Positions 11,871 to 24,262 of a stretch of DNA of 64,000 nt are shown piece after piece. The notes beneath the pieces were generated by a model. The model was not told the origin of the DNA. It made no database searches and saw nothing but the letters and a program-made list of their open reading frames with translations. The number at the start of each line of letters is the position of its first letter. Within the stretch, counting starts at the first letter, position 1. Made by a program: the position numbers and the translations under genes. Source of the stretch: Sphagnum magellanicum (lineage: Eukaryota > Streptophyta > Sphagnopsida > Sphagnales > Sphagnaceae); assembly GCA_021904315.1 (NCBI GenBank), contig CM038920.1:5890001-5954000 (forward strand). Direction: 5' to 3'.

Positions 11871-12152
11871 AGCCACATGTTATATGCGAAGCCTATGCAG
11901 TTGCAGCACATAACCATGTAACATACTCTATGAAGAGCACATTGGGATGCATATGCACATGTAAAAGTTACAACAACTTTTAATATGCACGCCAACGTGC
12001 TCTTCATAGAGTACGTTGCACGGTCATGTGCGACCGGTATTAGCTTCCCCATATACCATGTGATTAGAACCGCCTAAAACTCTCACGAGCCGCTTAATCC
12101 CATCCTCTGCCCCTCGACGCGGTCCTTGGCGCCCTCCTAACTCCCGCGGACC
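11784..12152. mobile_element. Foldback (long inverted repeat) element, arms about 185 bp
   Basis: The left arm from 11784 (GGTCCGC) reads as an imperfect reverse complement of the right arm ending at 12152 (GCGGACC). Matching landmarks along the arms are GAT(G/T)(A/G)GATTAAG, ACATG(T/G)TATATG and ACTCTATGAAGAGCAC (left, from about 11924) against GTGCTCTTCATAGAGT (right, from about 11997). They converge on AAAAGTT and AACTTTT at 11963-11981, leaving almost no loop. Identity is roughly 70-75 percent by eye. No coding capacity is present. It is consistent with a foldback transposon or MITE, or an inverted duplication. Transcribed, it would form a long hairpin. Confidence 0.8.
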
Positions 12153-12165
12153 TTAATACCTGCAG

Positions 12166-12612
12166 AAAATTCTAATGGGTTGTACAAAGCTTGCTTGCTT
12201 GGACCTAGACAGCGCAGCAATCATGTATGATCAACATACTAACCCCAACCAAGACAAATTACAGCTCGAGAAAGCAATATGATCATGTTACAACGTAAAT
12301 TACAAAGTGAAAACTGCAAGCAACAGGGTTGACAAAAAATTACCAAGCCACAGAATGTGAAGACATCCAAGTAAAAGCTGAAGATCATTGTTCATGACTC
12401 ATCATGAACTTTCAAAGTCCCGACGACATACATGAAGCTGATCCAGGAGATTGCTGTTATCGTTCATGAGTTTACAATTTCCAACAAACTGCCTTTGATG
12501 TATCAGATATCGATCTCGAGACGACTGCTGGTTTCCATTTGCTGAGGGAAGTCAAGATTTGGAAGGGCATTCCAACAGCCAGCACCTATCTGACTTCAGC
12601 ACCCTGACATCC
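12166..12612. other. Intergenic, no gene
   Basis: Mixed-composition DNA between the foldback element and the 65-bp repeat array. No family or exon was recognised. Confidence 0.45.
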
Positions 12613-12802
12613 AAACCAAAAACCCCCTCCGAAGTTACTTACAAAGATCAGAACAACACAGCGCACACATCTGGTGCAAACCACAAACCCCCTTCGAAGT
12701 TACTTACAAAGATCAGAACAACACAGTGCACACATCTGGTGCAAACCAAAAACCCCCTTCGAAGTTACTTACAAAGATCAGGAGAACGTAGTGCACACAT
12801 CA
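12613..12802 (+). repeat. 65-bp tandem repeat, about three copies
   Basis: CGAAGTTACTTACAAAGATC recurs with GAAGTT starting at 12631, 12696 and 12761, an exact 65-base period. Each unit also has GTGCAAACC and CACACATC blocks. Copies are over 90 percent alike by eye. A plus frame crosses all copies (12559-12966), but it is a by-product of the repeat. Confidence 0.9.
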
Positions 12803-13029
12803 ATATATCGCTTGTAGCAGCACCTACCATTGAATACTACTACTACTACTCGATACTTGAAGACGCAAGCATGCACAATGTAACCATGCGTATTGTTGCA
12901 AATGGGTTCGACGATGCTCTTCATATAGCTTTTGGTGAAAGACTTCTAGCTGCTCACGAGAGATGAATGGGTTCTAGCCTCACGATGTCAAGAGTGGATG
13001 AATGCATCATGAATAGGACCGTTGAAGGA

Positions 13030-13440
13030 GTACTTGGTTGATGGAGCGCGCCGGCTACATGGGCTGCTTGTCATATGCCTGTGAATGAATGAATGAATGA
13101 AGGAAGCAAGGAAGGAAGGAAGGAAGGAAGGAAGGACGGACGGATGGACGGACAACGAATTGGTAATTTATGGGTGGAGCACGGCGACAGCGCCTGCGCG
13201 TTTGCCTTCTCATATGCATGCGAAGAAAGAAAGGACGGACATAGACGCCCATAATGTGAAGAGCGAATGAAACATGAAGATCGTGCCGTTTAAGGGAGTA
13301 CTTTGGTTGCGGGGTGGAGCGCGGCGCCAGCTGCATGGAAAGCGCCGTTTGAGGGTACTGTGGTTGCTGGTTGGAGCGCGGCGCCAGGTGCGCTTGTCAT
13401 GCACGCCACGAAAGGACGGACATGGACGTCTACGGCAGAA
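13030..13440 (+). repeat. GC-rich imperfect repeats with (GAAT)n and (GGAA)n
   Basis: Three to four drifted units share a GCCGTTTRAGGG.GTACT block, TGGAGCGCGGCGCCAG, a CTTGTCAT.TGC block and AAAGGACGGACAT. A microsatellite of GAAT, then GGAA, then GGAC lies at 13081-13150. Frames on both strands here reflect the repeats. The purpose is unknown; it is probably a degenerate tandem array. Confidence 0.65.
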
Positions 13441-15164
13441 ACACTAATTGTGTTGCTTCAATTGTTGGTGTACAAATTTCTGTAATTTCAAAGGAAATGA
13501 AATTCATATTACGTAGGCTACATGAAATTCATTTGCTTTCTTTTTTTGGGATTTCTTTTTTCTTTTGGATTTGCATTTTTATACTGTAATCATGTAGGTG
13601 TTTTTTTTTCTTTTTGGTTTTGTTTTCAAGGTGGATTTGAAAGAGTCAATTTATCTTATGCAATTGTTTCTTTTGCAAGTATATTTCCTTGAGTCCCTAT
13701 ATCTCTCTGTCTCTATAGGTACTTTGCAAGTGAACTCAGGAACAGTTGTTTATTTGAGAGATTGGTTTTTCTAAATTTGAAGGTTTAATTGTTTTTTTTT
13801 TTTTTGAAGCGTTGGTATTCTGGAAGGTGCATTGGAAAGAGTCAATTATGCAAATTTGTTTCAATATCAGAAGCTGTTGTAATTGGGACATTGAATATTT
13901 TTTGGGTGTGCTTTTCTGCAATCATGTTTAGGTGGATTTGATAAGCATTCATCTATGCAACTTAAAGTTTCAACATCTACCTATATTTGTCCGCAGCTCT
14001 CTCTCTCTCTCTATGAGTTTTGCAATAGGCATCATGAGAGGTTGCTGCAGTTGGGGCATTTAGTTCCAAAGTAAAGAAATAAAGCATAACAGCTAAGTTT
14101 AGTAGCATCTTAACTCACATTCCATATTCGAAGAGATCTCTAGAGTCTCTCTCTCTCCAATCAATGCTCAATTCTCAACACCACATTGGTTGGTTGTAGT
14201 TATATGCCGTTTTTCTTAAAACAACACATCTACATAGGTAATTATTTTTTAAATCTGTTGATTCAAGGTTGGTGAGAAAATCATTGATGATTATTGTCAT
14301 GCTGATGGTGCATGGTATAAATTCATTTCAACTGATGAGGTCTTACTTAAGGAAATTTCAATTAAATCTTTTTCTGTATTATTGATCCATGGGTTTTTGT
14401 ATGATGATGACCATCATTTAAGTGCAAATGTGGCTTATTAAAGCCAAAATTTAAAGTGGTTGTTGTATGATATTTAAGGTGAGTGGAGCTTTAACGCTTT
14501 ATGAATGACTAAAATAATGCCAATTCCAACACTAAGCACACCAGCATACCTAACACAAACACAGTTACGAGGTCATACTCCTCTAAATGCTAGGGCTTGG
14601 GAATTAAAATCTGGGGTGTTTTGTAAAGAATCCTTTTCGTCACAAAGAATACAATTTAGTGTAGAAATCTATATTGGCTTATGATTTAATGCACATGTTT
14701 GGCATAGTTGTGTGCATTGTAAATTTCAGGGAAAATATAACATTCAACTCCTAACCATGTTCTTAAAACAATATAAACTGTTTCCATGTCATTATGTATT
14801 TTCCTTCAAGTAAATCTCAAAAAATATGACTCATAATATACCTGCTGAAACCAAACTATTAAAAAATAATATCAATGTCCCCAACTTTATGTGTAGATAA
14901 TAAGAAGACATCAAAATAGCCATTGATAATATTGATGTAAAACTACATGTAATGACCAGGGTTATTTTTGTGGTGGATTTTTGCCACTTGGTGACCAAAA
15001 ACAAAATGGGTTGTCACCTGTTCAAAGGATTTTTTAGGAAAAGAAGGCCCAAAGTCACCATATTTTGGAGGAAACAAAAATTGAATTTGTCACATTTAGA
15101 CCATATTAGGTTCTTGTATGTTGCTAATATAACGCGGGGTTTAGGGTATAATCTACTTTCCTCT

Positions 15165-15215
15165 CTGACCTGTAGCCAAATTTGGCTAAGTTCTCTTGTG
15201 GATGATTGCCAGTTC
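15165..15215 (-). repeat. Palindrome-bearing dispersed repeat, copy A
   Basis: Contains the perfect 16-base palindrome TAGCCAAATTTGGCTA at 15173-15188. It is followed by AGTTCTCTTGTGGATGATTG, which on the minus strand reads like the CAATCATCCAYAAGAAGA lead-in of the copy at 53391. Confidence 0.75.
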
Positions 15216-16699
15216 ACTAACCTCACAAAATTGGGAAATTAAAAATAAAAAAATAATAATAATAATAATAAATAAATATATATATATAACAAAATTTGGT
15301 GATATTGCAGAAATAGAAAAATCCCTTTTGTGTGTGTAGGCAATTGCGGCAATCTATGGTGATTTCTTTTCATAAAAAAGGAAAATTATGACAGAATATT
15401 ATTTTTTCAAAATAGTTTTCACAAAATGGCAAAAAGTCGCCCAAAAAAAATCCACTCACTTGGCCTGCTTCGTCATAATAAGCGGTTTTGTCAACAGCCT
15501 GTGCCCTAAGGATTTTCTCTGGTGTGGGTTGCCCATATGTCTCTTTGTGTTTCTTCACCCCACAAGCATCACCTGCCAGAGTCACCATTGCTCTGGGTGC
15601 ATTTCACTGGTGGCATCCAATCTCCAGTGCCTATCCAACTTCAAGTTTATGTAATTTAGAAACATCAAGGCCAACTACCAACTACGCTAGAGCCTCGAAG
15701 CCCCTGTCTATCTATGAAGGAAGGTAGTTTGTTTTGTAGTTATGAGATCCACTGAACTGGGATGCTTCAGATTGTGTTCTTGATGTCTTTGGAAAGCTCT
15801 TCAAAAGGAGGGGTGCATGGGCTTGGTTCCATGATGTTTGGACTTGCGGTGCAAAAGTTCGTGAATATTGAATGCTTTCTTCACTAAAAAATTAAATTCA
15901 ATCATAGCTGAAAATTTCGGAGGGGTTGGAATGTGCTTTTGGTGTTATTGGAAAGATCTTGATGAGCAGGATTTAATGGAATTTATTTGGTAAGATTTGA
16001 ATTCAGAATGTGAGAGATATTGATTTTTGAATGATTTCTGCCACTGAAAATTCAAATCAAATAAATTCCAAAAAACCAGGTTTTGGAAAGAAAAATCAGT
16101 TGAGGACGAGTTCACACTTGGGCCAACAGCACAGGCCACACTAATTCTCATGAACTATGCAACATCAATACCATGGTACCTTGACAGCTTGACACTAACT
16201 AAATTATTTGTAAAAATGTTGAAATTTTCAAAAAATATTTTTTCAAAGAGGAAAATTTTGTGAGCAAAAATTAAGAATTTTCTTCAGGAATATTCTTCTT
16301 TACAACTTGGAGCCTTAAAATGTAATTAATTATTTGACAGATGTGTGTTGAAGCTGCCGTTGTACTACGGTACTTAATCCTTTCAAATAGCTGCTGTGTA
16401 GAATGTTCAGGGTTCAGTGAACCTTTCATTTTGGTCCAAATTAGTTTTGCACTTCTTCACCGGAGCGAGTACGCACCATCAACTATGGCCTGTCAATAAA
16501 TTTTCACTTCTGTGGTTGGACAGTCCCATCAGGCAGGCTAGAGTTTATGGTTTCTTGTACTCATGGCCCATCAGCTACAGTTGGCACAAGGAGTTATTTA
16601 CAAATGTTTTAATTATGTACTCAGCTTCATGAAGGAATTTTTTTCTTTCTGAGTAAGTGTAGGGGAACTACCAGAATAAGGCCCTATATCGCCATGGGC

Positions 16700-16735
16700 A
16701 TTACCAGAATAAGGGCCTGCATGAGGTGGAGCGGA
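16700..16735 (+). repeat. Short dispersed motif, copy 2
   Basis: TTACCAGAATAAGGGCCTG then ATGAGGTGGAGC, matching the motif near 9500. A half copy (TACCAGAATAAGGCCCT) lies just upstream near 16669. Confidence 0.5.
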
Positions 16736-16997
16736 GGCCGTTACATAGTGTAAAATTTGACAAATTATTTTTATTTTATTTTATTTACTGTGACACCCAG
16801 CCAAGTATCTTCTGGGTATCATGGGAATTTAAAAAAAAAGGTAACACCAGGATTTTGCCCACCAGATTTTCACGTCTGTGTGGGCATTTCAGAAAGAGTG
16901 GCTGCTTACATAAGGTGTTGTCCATTTACACTGCTGCAAGGTGCAAATTTTTTTACCTTATTGGAATTGTTTCTTTATGTATGAATCAGTGTTGAGC

Positions 16998-17765
16998 AGA
17001 TATCCAGATTTTCCAGATATTCACCTCGGATATCAAAACTGACATTCAATGGATGTCACTGGGAGAGATATCCGGTCTGATATCCGAAATGCTTTATATC
17101 ATTCATCGTGATATCCGAAAATTATGCCAAATATAAAGATGTTGATATGTGATCTAAATATCAAATCTAGGGCTGGATATTAAGGTTAGTGATTAGTAAG
17201 TAGTTTAAGTTATTAATTAGGTTAGGTTTGTAGGCTCCCAGCTATCTATCTTTTTTTTTTCTTTTTTTTTTGTTGCAACTAGGGTGACAAGAATCCTCAA
17301 ACAATTTTAAATTGTTTTGAGGACATATTTTTAGAGGTCTCTTCAAAGTTGGAATCAATAGTAGTAATTATTATGGCTATACTTTCTTTTTTTTAGAAAT
17401 TATGACTTATTTTTGCGAATGTTTTTTACAAAAAAATTATGTGCGACAAAATATTTCTTTCAAAAAAAGAATGTTGCCTTTGGGAGATTTTTTGCCCCCA
17501 AGAAAGAGACTAGCACCCAAGATAATTGGCAAGCAAATTTTTGAATTTTTAATATCCAAATCTATTCATACTCGATTAATAAATAAAAGACGGATATCCA
17601 AGAACACTGATATCTGGGTCAGATTGAAATTTTTGAAAATTTGATATTCGGTCAGGATATCTAAATGTTTTTAAAATAAAAATGTAATATCTTTATCCAG
17701 TGCATAAAATAATCACAAATATCCTTATGTGGCGAATATCCCAAAAAAGTGATATCTTCCCAACG
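16998..17765. repeat. Region dense in GATATC/ATATCC motifs
   Basis: About fifteen GATATCC, GATATC or AATATCC words are spread over 770 bases in both orientations, many followed by GA or AA. Such clustering is not expected from base composition alone. It could be the subterminal repeat zone of an unrecognised transposon. Confidence 0.5.
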
Positions 17766-20753
17766 TTGGTATGAATGTGACGGCATGACCAAATCCACCA
17801 CATGCAGATCTCCCATGTGTCATAAATGCAGTAGGATCGGAAAGTGGTATTCTAATTCCAGGCCATATTATGTTACATTTTACCATTGAGAGGAAGCGCA
17901 GGTAAATGTCACACAGAGTTATAATCATGCATATTTGCAAAATTATGGAGAACTTTCATCATGAAGTTTGTTTTTCAATTATTTTGACTTATAATATTAA
18001 GGACTTATATGCTTTGAAGGTTCTTTGATTTTAATAGTGAAATGCTTATAGTCCTTTCATCCAATTTACATTTCAATCCCAAAAAAATGTTATTTAGGCT
18101 ATCCTAACAATATGGCTTTCTTTTTCTTTATAGAATTGCATTTATGTATTTATGTTTCTCTTGTGACCAAGGCTTTTTTTTTTTCCCAACTTTGGGACAT
18201 TTGAAAAATTCCAAAATTAGTTGAATTCACATTAGGAAAAAAAAATCAAAACATTTGTGATGTTTTCTCAAATAAAAGAAAAACTTCCCTCCATTTTTAT
18301 TTTTTTTGGGTGCATCTAATCTTTCACAAGGGTGCAGTCTTGTAAGCATATTACTTATACATAGTTCACTTCCCACTGAAGCATGTAATGTAATACTAAC
18401 TGGCCATCATCACAAAGAAAACGTGGATTGCACACCAAAAATTTCGACTTTAGAAAAATAATAGATGGAAACAGGCGTAGTTTAATTTATTTGAACTAGT
18501 GTTTGTTGGTGAGAAATTTTGTGGAAACTTTTGCAGTTGGGAGAAAGAAAGAATATATTTCATTTCAGATTCCTCCTTTTATGAAGGAAAAATTGTAAAA
18601 AAATTGAGTTTCTTTCTTGGAGAAAATGTTGGCACATTTGCCCTCTTTTTATTTTTGAGACAGATTGTCACCACTTTTATACTGTTTGCACAGTTTTCTA
18701 GAGGATTCTTGCCAACTAATGTTGAACGTATCTTGGGATGCTTGTTGTCTACTTCTCCATATAAATATTTCAAAATACCCCCATTCAAATATACAACATT
18801 TAAAAATCTGACTATTTAATTTTAATGTAGCAATCACAGACTTACTATTCATTTTACATACACCATCAAAAATTTGATCTAATTATCACTTAATAATCAT
18901 TTAAGCAGCCATGGATTTCGGATTTATGTTTTTCCAAGTGTACTCTGCTCCACTTCTGTGTTAAGGGTAGAAGTCAAATATTCATTACTATGATATCATG
19001 TTGTTTCTCATACCTATCATGCATGCTAGTTATGGTGGACACACACTAAAGGTAAGCAACATAATTGAGAATGGGGTAAGTTAATTGTGCTAAATTCATT
19101 TGCAAATGAAAGGTTGTAAATAACTAAAAGAATTCAGCTTACTTTAGATCTCAGTTCTATTTTTTTAAAAATTATATAAAGAAGTTGCTAGATTTTAGAA
19201 AATTTGGTAACTTCTTCATGGCATGGCAAAATCTCTTGTCTCAATCATTTTTTATTTGGTAACCTAAAGTGAATTTTTTGGCTTTGATGAAAATAAATAA
19301 TTACTTATTGTCCTTGATTTTGTGAAATATTATATACTACCCGACTTGACATTAATTTTGAAAAGGTTTTGCTAGACCAAAAAACATTCACATGGAGTCT
19401 TGGAGTCTAATAACCTTTTGATTTTAAAAACAAAATCAGATTCATAGAGAAGTGCATAAGGAGGATGTTTACAATAGTGATCTACATGGATTTGTTTTTC
19501 AAAAAAATTAGGTTTAAAAATTGGCAAATTTATTCCAATTTGCACCAAAAAATGGTCCAATTTTTTTCCATTAAAAAAAAAAAAGGTGCCAAAGTTCCTT
19601 AAAAAAAGTAATTGGTCATGTACTTTTTTCAATTTTATAGATGTAACATCACTAGGGCATTAATTGGCAACACATTTTGTAGAAAAATGTTAAAATTTAT
19701 TCCAAATCTCAAAAGATAAATCTAGTATAACCCATCAAATCCATTTTTGATGTTACTTTATGCATCCATAAGAATCTTCCAAAACATCATTTATGATTTT
19801 TCATGATTGATCATATAATTATTACAAAACATGAATATTCCAACAATGATTTCATTAATTAACATTAAGACGAAAAAGTTAAAACAACCCAAAACAATTA
19901 CTAAAAAATTGCACAATGTTAGGCTCAATAATGACCATGGCTTAATATGATGAAATTAGCAAAAGGCACCACAAACTTTAACACCTAGATTGATTGGCTA
20001 GATATATTGATTAGTTTAAATGGTTTGCTATTAGTAATTTCTAGCTTTTTACAACCCTAGTTTCATGTTTGTAGGTGAGGATTGGGATGTGAAAAACTAT
20101 TGTTGTAAGGCCAAATGTCGAATATGGGTGGAATTATTTTTAGGTTCACATTTTAACCTCATGATTGTGAAATAACATTTCATTTTCGAAATGTCCTTGC
20201 ATAATGTAAAGCAATATGACAAGCTTTCCTCCTACTAGTATGGCAAAAAACTACGAGCATGAAGAGAATCATACACAAAGATGAAGATGTGTTAGAATAG
20301 ATATGATTATGTTCATGACCATATTTTTTCATTATCATCTATAATATATTAGAATTGGTGGTGATTGGCAAAATATACTACAATAGGTATGAATAATAGA
20401 GATAGATCTATTTTTTGCATCACAAGGTAATTGTTAATTTGATTTGATTTGAAAGGAGATGGTGCCCATTACACCTTAATAAACTAGTTTAAAAAAGGTT
20501 TAGGGCTTGGTGTCTACTACAGAAACTTTTAAAGGTTCATTTGGTGTATGCCTTGTAATGTTTTGTTCCCATGCCATTGCTCAACTATTGATTGATGTAA
20601 ACCACAAACATTTTTTATGGTAGACACCAAACCCTTGGTTTTTTAGTTAATCAAATAAGGGGCAATGTTCATTGTCTTACATATTCACTTGACCACAACT
20701 TTGGGTGAAAATTTAAATTTGTTTCCATCATGCATGGGTCTTGATCTAATGTT
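17766..20753. other. AT-rich intergenic, no gene
   Basis: No coding signal, RNA gene or defined repeat was recognised. Small frames on both strands at 18500-18850 overlap each other and have no family features. Confidence 0.45.
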
Positions 20754-21434
20754 GCTAGTTGCCATTAGTTCTAGCATATTATAAGTTTTTAAGTATGAAA
20801 GAGCATCTTCACATCCATTTTAACACATTTTTTTCTTCATATTCGAGCATGAGTTTTCATGGCTATCTTATTTATGGTGGGGTTGCATGCTGCTAGTTGC
20901 CATTAGTTCTAGCATAATATAAGTTCTCAAGTATGAAAAAACATCTTCACATCCATTTTAACACATTTTTTTCTTCATATTCGAGCATGAGTTTTCATGG
21001 CTATCTTATTTATGGTGGGGTTGCATGCTGCTAGTTGCCATTAGTTCTAGCATAGTATAAGTTCTCAAGTATGAAAGTGCATCTTCACATCCATTTTAAC
21101 ATTTTTTTTCTTCATATTTGAGCATGAGCTTTCGTGGCTATCTTACTTATGGTGGGGTTGCATGTTGCTAGTTGTCATTAACTTTAGCATACTATAAGTT
21201 CGCAAGTATGAAAGAGCATCTTCACATCCATTTTAATACATTTTTTCTTCATATATGAGCATGAGTTTCCATGGCTATCTTACTTTTGGTGGGGTGCATG
21301 TTGCTAGTTGCCATTAGTTCTAGCATATTATAAATCCGCAAGTATGAAAGAACATTTTCACATCCATTTTAACACATCGTTTTCTTCATCTTTGAGCATG
21401 AATTTCCATTTCTATCTTATTTATGGTGAGGTGT
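20754..21434 (+). repeat. Satellite-like array, 136-138 bp unit, five copies
   Basis: GCTAGTTGCCATTAGTTCTA or a close variant starts at 20754, 20892, 21030, 21167 and 21303, so the periods are 138, 138, 137 and 136. Each unit contains CATCTTCACATCCATTTTAA, a T-rich run and GAGCATGAGTTT, and ends TATGGTGGGGTTGCATG. Copies are about 90 percent alike. No open frame runs through the array. Confidence 0.92.
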
Positions 21435-23525
21435 AAGCAAAGCTAGAACCTTAAATTTGCATTAGTTTTTTGGTCATCTTTGTCTTGCATGGGTTGTTCA
21501 CACAACTAGTTCACACTTGAAAGCAAATCAAATTAGAAGCTTAAACATGTGCTAATATATCTCTTCATCTTTGCACATGAGTTTATTTTTAAGGATTTAA
21601 AACATGTCATTTCCACTTTTAATTTTGTGATTATCAAGACTTCATGATCAATGTTACTTGAATAAAATGATTAACTATATATAATTTGATTAAGATATAA
21701 CTATTATAAATTTTTGACTAATTAAGCATGTCCAATATCATTGAATCCAAATTTTACTTTAGTCATATTGGAGTTTAATTACACATGGAGTATGTGACAC
21801 CTATATGAATATTGAAGTTGTAATGTTGTCGTTGCATTCTATAATTCAAAGTTCAAACAACGATATGTCACAATGCATGATTAAAAGTACTTGACACATT
21901 TGTGAAGATTATAATTAAATTAACATGATTAAATTATATTAATCAAGGGTGACATGGATGTCAACATGTGTAACAATCAATGTTTAAAATTACATGTAAT
22001 TATGAAATTTATAAAATTATAAAATAAAAGCATCTCTTTAATACTATGTGTTTCAAATTTTTAATTAATTTCATTATAGAGTTATGTTATTGAATTATTG
22101 AATTAAAAAATTTACATAAATTTTTTAATAGATATTTTGGATTAATGGAATGTCTTGAAATGTGAAATTATTGAAATAGTTTTAAATGTGAAATTAATTT
22201 AATTAATTTAATTAAATTTAATAAAACGTATTATATTGGGAATTATGGCCCAATTTTTTTTTTAATTTTTTAATTTTTCTTACATTTGAAAGTAAAGACA
22301 TTAACAAATTGAAAGGAATGAAATAAAAAATTTCATTTTAATTTAATTTTAAATATTTTTTCATTCAACCCAATCTAAATTTAAAACATTAAATTCGAAA
22401 ATTTGAAATAATTTACAGTATGTAATTAAATATAATTATGAAATTGAAAAATGAAAATTAGATAATGAAAATCAATTTATGTGAGAAATTTAATTCCATT
22501 ATGAACATTAAAAATTACATTTAAATAACATTTTTAAAAATGTTTTTTGAAACACACATGTGTTTATATTTATGTGATTGCATTATAAGTCACATTATAC
22601 ACCACATGAAATGTTGGTTAAATGGTTAAGGATTTGGCTTATGGCCATGATTGTGAAGGTTCCATATTTTTCATTTATGATATCCTATAATTTTGAATTA
22701 CATGATTAAAGTTAGTAATGTCAACATGTGATGAAAATAATGCTAATGGTAACAACATATTATCTATATATAAACACACACACATAGGGTTAGCAAATGA
22801 CTAGTGAATAGGCTTGATGTTTGTCCAAAGTCCAAAAACATTATTTAAAAATATTTTAAAAAGGTTTTTGGGTGTAGTCAAAATTTAAAGAACCAACGAT
22901 GCCTCTTCAAATCAATCCTTAGAAAGTAATGGATCAACCAACCATTGATGTGATAGAATAAGATTGGTTATTTTTTTTAAATAAAAATTATTTCATGATT
23001 TATTAGTTGAAACAAGTTTTTTTTGAACCTTATGATTGAAAATTTTCTTTAATTTACTATTCTATTAATGTATGTATGAAAATTTTCAAAAAAACATCAT
23101 TTTCAAATTGTTTCAAGTTCTTTTAGGAGTTTGTTAAATAATGAAAACATTGATTACATTGTGTTAAAAATGTTTTTGTTATTCATTAGAATGATTTCAA
23201 ACGTATCATCTATTCTTATAATATATTATGTAATATGAATGTTGTTATATAAGTAAATTTTAAAATTTCAACTTTAATTTAAGTTACCATCTTAAGACAT
23301 TAAGTATTTACAAACAATGATCACAATTGAACTCTTTGGGTTGACTGTGTCAATTAACACTTTCAGTCAACATAGACACAACATATTTGATCCTTTCGAT
23401 CATTCAATGTGTCACTGTGCTCCCAAATTTGACATTGAGGCAATAATGCTTGAAAAGATTCCTTGATTAGAAGTGGAAGAGCATTTGAAGTGGTCCAAGA
23501 AGTGGTGGTTCCTTTTATATGCAAC
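21435..23525. other. Very AT-rich intergenic, no gene
   Basis: Long runs of A and T and many ATTAATTA words. One degenerate tRNA-like SINE head lies at 22610-22672. Otherwise nothing. Confidence 0.45.
22610..22672 (+). repeat. Possible degenerate tRNA-derived SINE head
   Basis: GTTGGTTAAATGGTTAAGGA resembles a pol III A box, and GAAGGTTCCATATTTTTC resembles a worn B box about 35 bases on. It aligns by eye with the better preserved minus-strand copy at 59290-59372. Confidence 0.4.
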
Positions 23526-24262
23526 CAACTAGTGGGTACCCGTGACCTTCGGACACTGTGAAGTCCCCCAAAAGTGAGGTGGGGGGGGGGGGCAAGAAAA
23601 AAAAGACAAAATTATCAAATATATTTGGTTGGTTTTGAGTGTGTAGTCAAAGATATAAAAACATGATTACAGTTGTTTACTTCATTTCCGACTTTATAGC
23701 CAGTTTTGGCACAATTTTCTCGAGGAAGGTCACCACATTTTTCTATGGAAGATCCCCACTGTGGCTACAAACAAAAAATCTTAGAAAAATAAAATAAAAA
23801 ACAACACTGCTAGGGACGACCTGGGGTCGGTCGCTCCTAACAACTACCTCCTTATTATGAAATAAATTGCCACATGATTGTCTCCTCCATTCCATGGATG
23901 GATGACGGGAGCCCGACCCCCAATAGAAAAAAGAAAAAATTTCTCCCTTTCCCCCTCTCCCCAAAACCCCAAAAAAGGAAAAAATTGGCTGCACTAATTG
24001 CATACCGAGCCTTCCTCAGTGCCTGCCTGAAATTTTTATTATGGGCCAATACCCCTTCATAACAAGATGGATACCTATTGTGCTATAAATAGGGTAGAAT
24101 GGGCAATTCCCTGAAACAGTGGAGTTTTGCAATTTAAGAAGGGCCCGCGCCTTCCCCCTCTTTGCCTTGGATGGATGGAGGGACAGATGGATGATGGGAT
24201 GGACGACGGGACAAATGGATGGAAAGGCCGACCACCCAAGGATATTATATAAGTAGACTATG
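23526..24262 (+). repeat. 735-bp dispersed repeat, copy 1
   Basis: It runs from ACTAGTGGGTACCCGTGAC to CCAAGGATATTATATAAGTA and matches 61055-61790 nearly base for base (over 90 percent by eye). Internal features: a G-run near 23580, a CTATAAATAGGG TATA-like box near 24081, and a GGATGGATGGA-rich tail. A roughly 45-bp 3' piece also sits at 61009-61054. It has no coding capacity: frames in the two copies differ. It may be a solo LTR or a non-autonomous retroelement; the ends do not settle this. Confidence 0.85.

Larger units (their letters stand above)
13441..16990. other. AT-rich intergenic, no gene supported
   Basis: Frequent stops in all frames and homopolymer T runs. It holds short CT repeats near 13996-14012 and 14144-14156, an AAT/AT run near 15250-15288, one copy of the palindrome-bearing dispersed repeat (15165-15215) and the second copy of the short motif at 16700-16735. 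Nothing else is recognisable. Confidence 0.45.

Noticed and set aside
12559-12966. 135-residue plus frame
   Set aside because: Most of it is the 65-bp repeat read through three copies in changing frames. No independent coding evidence.
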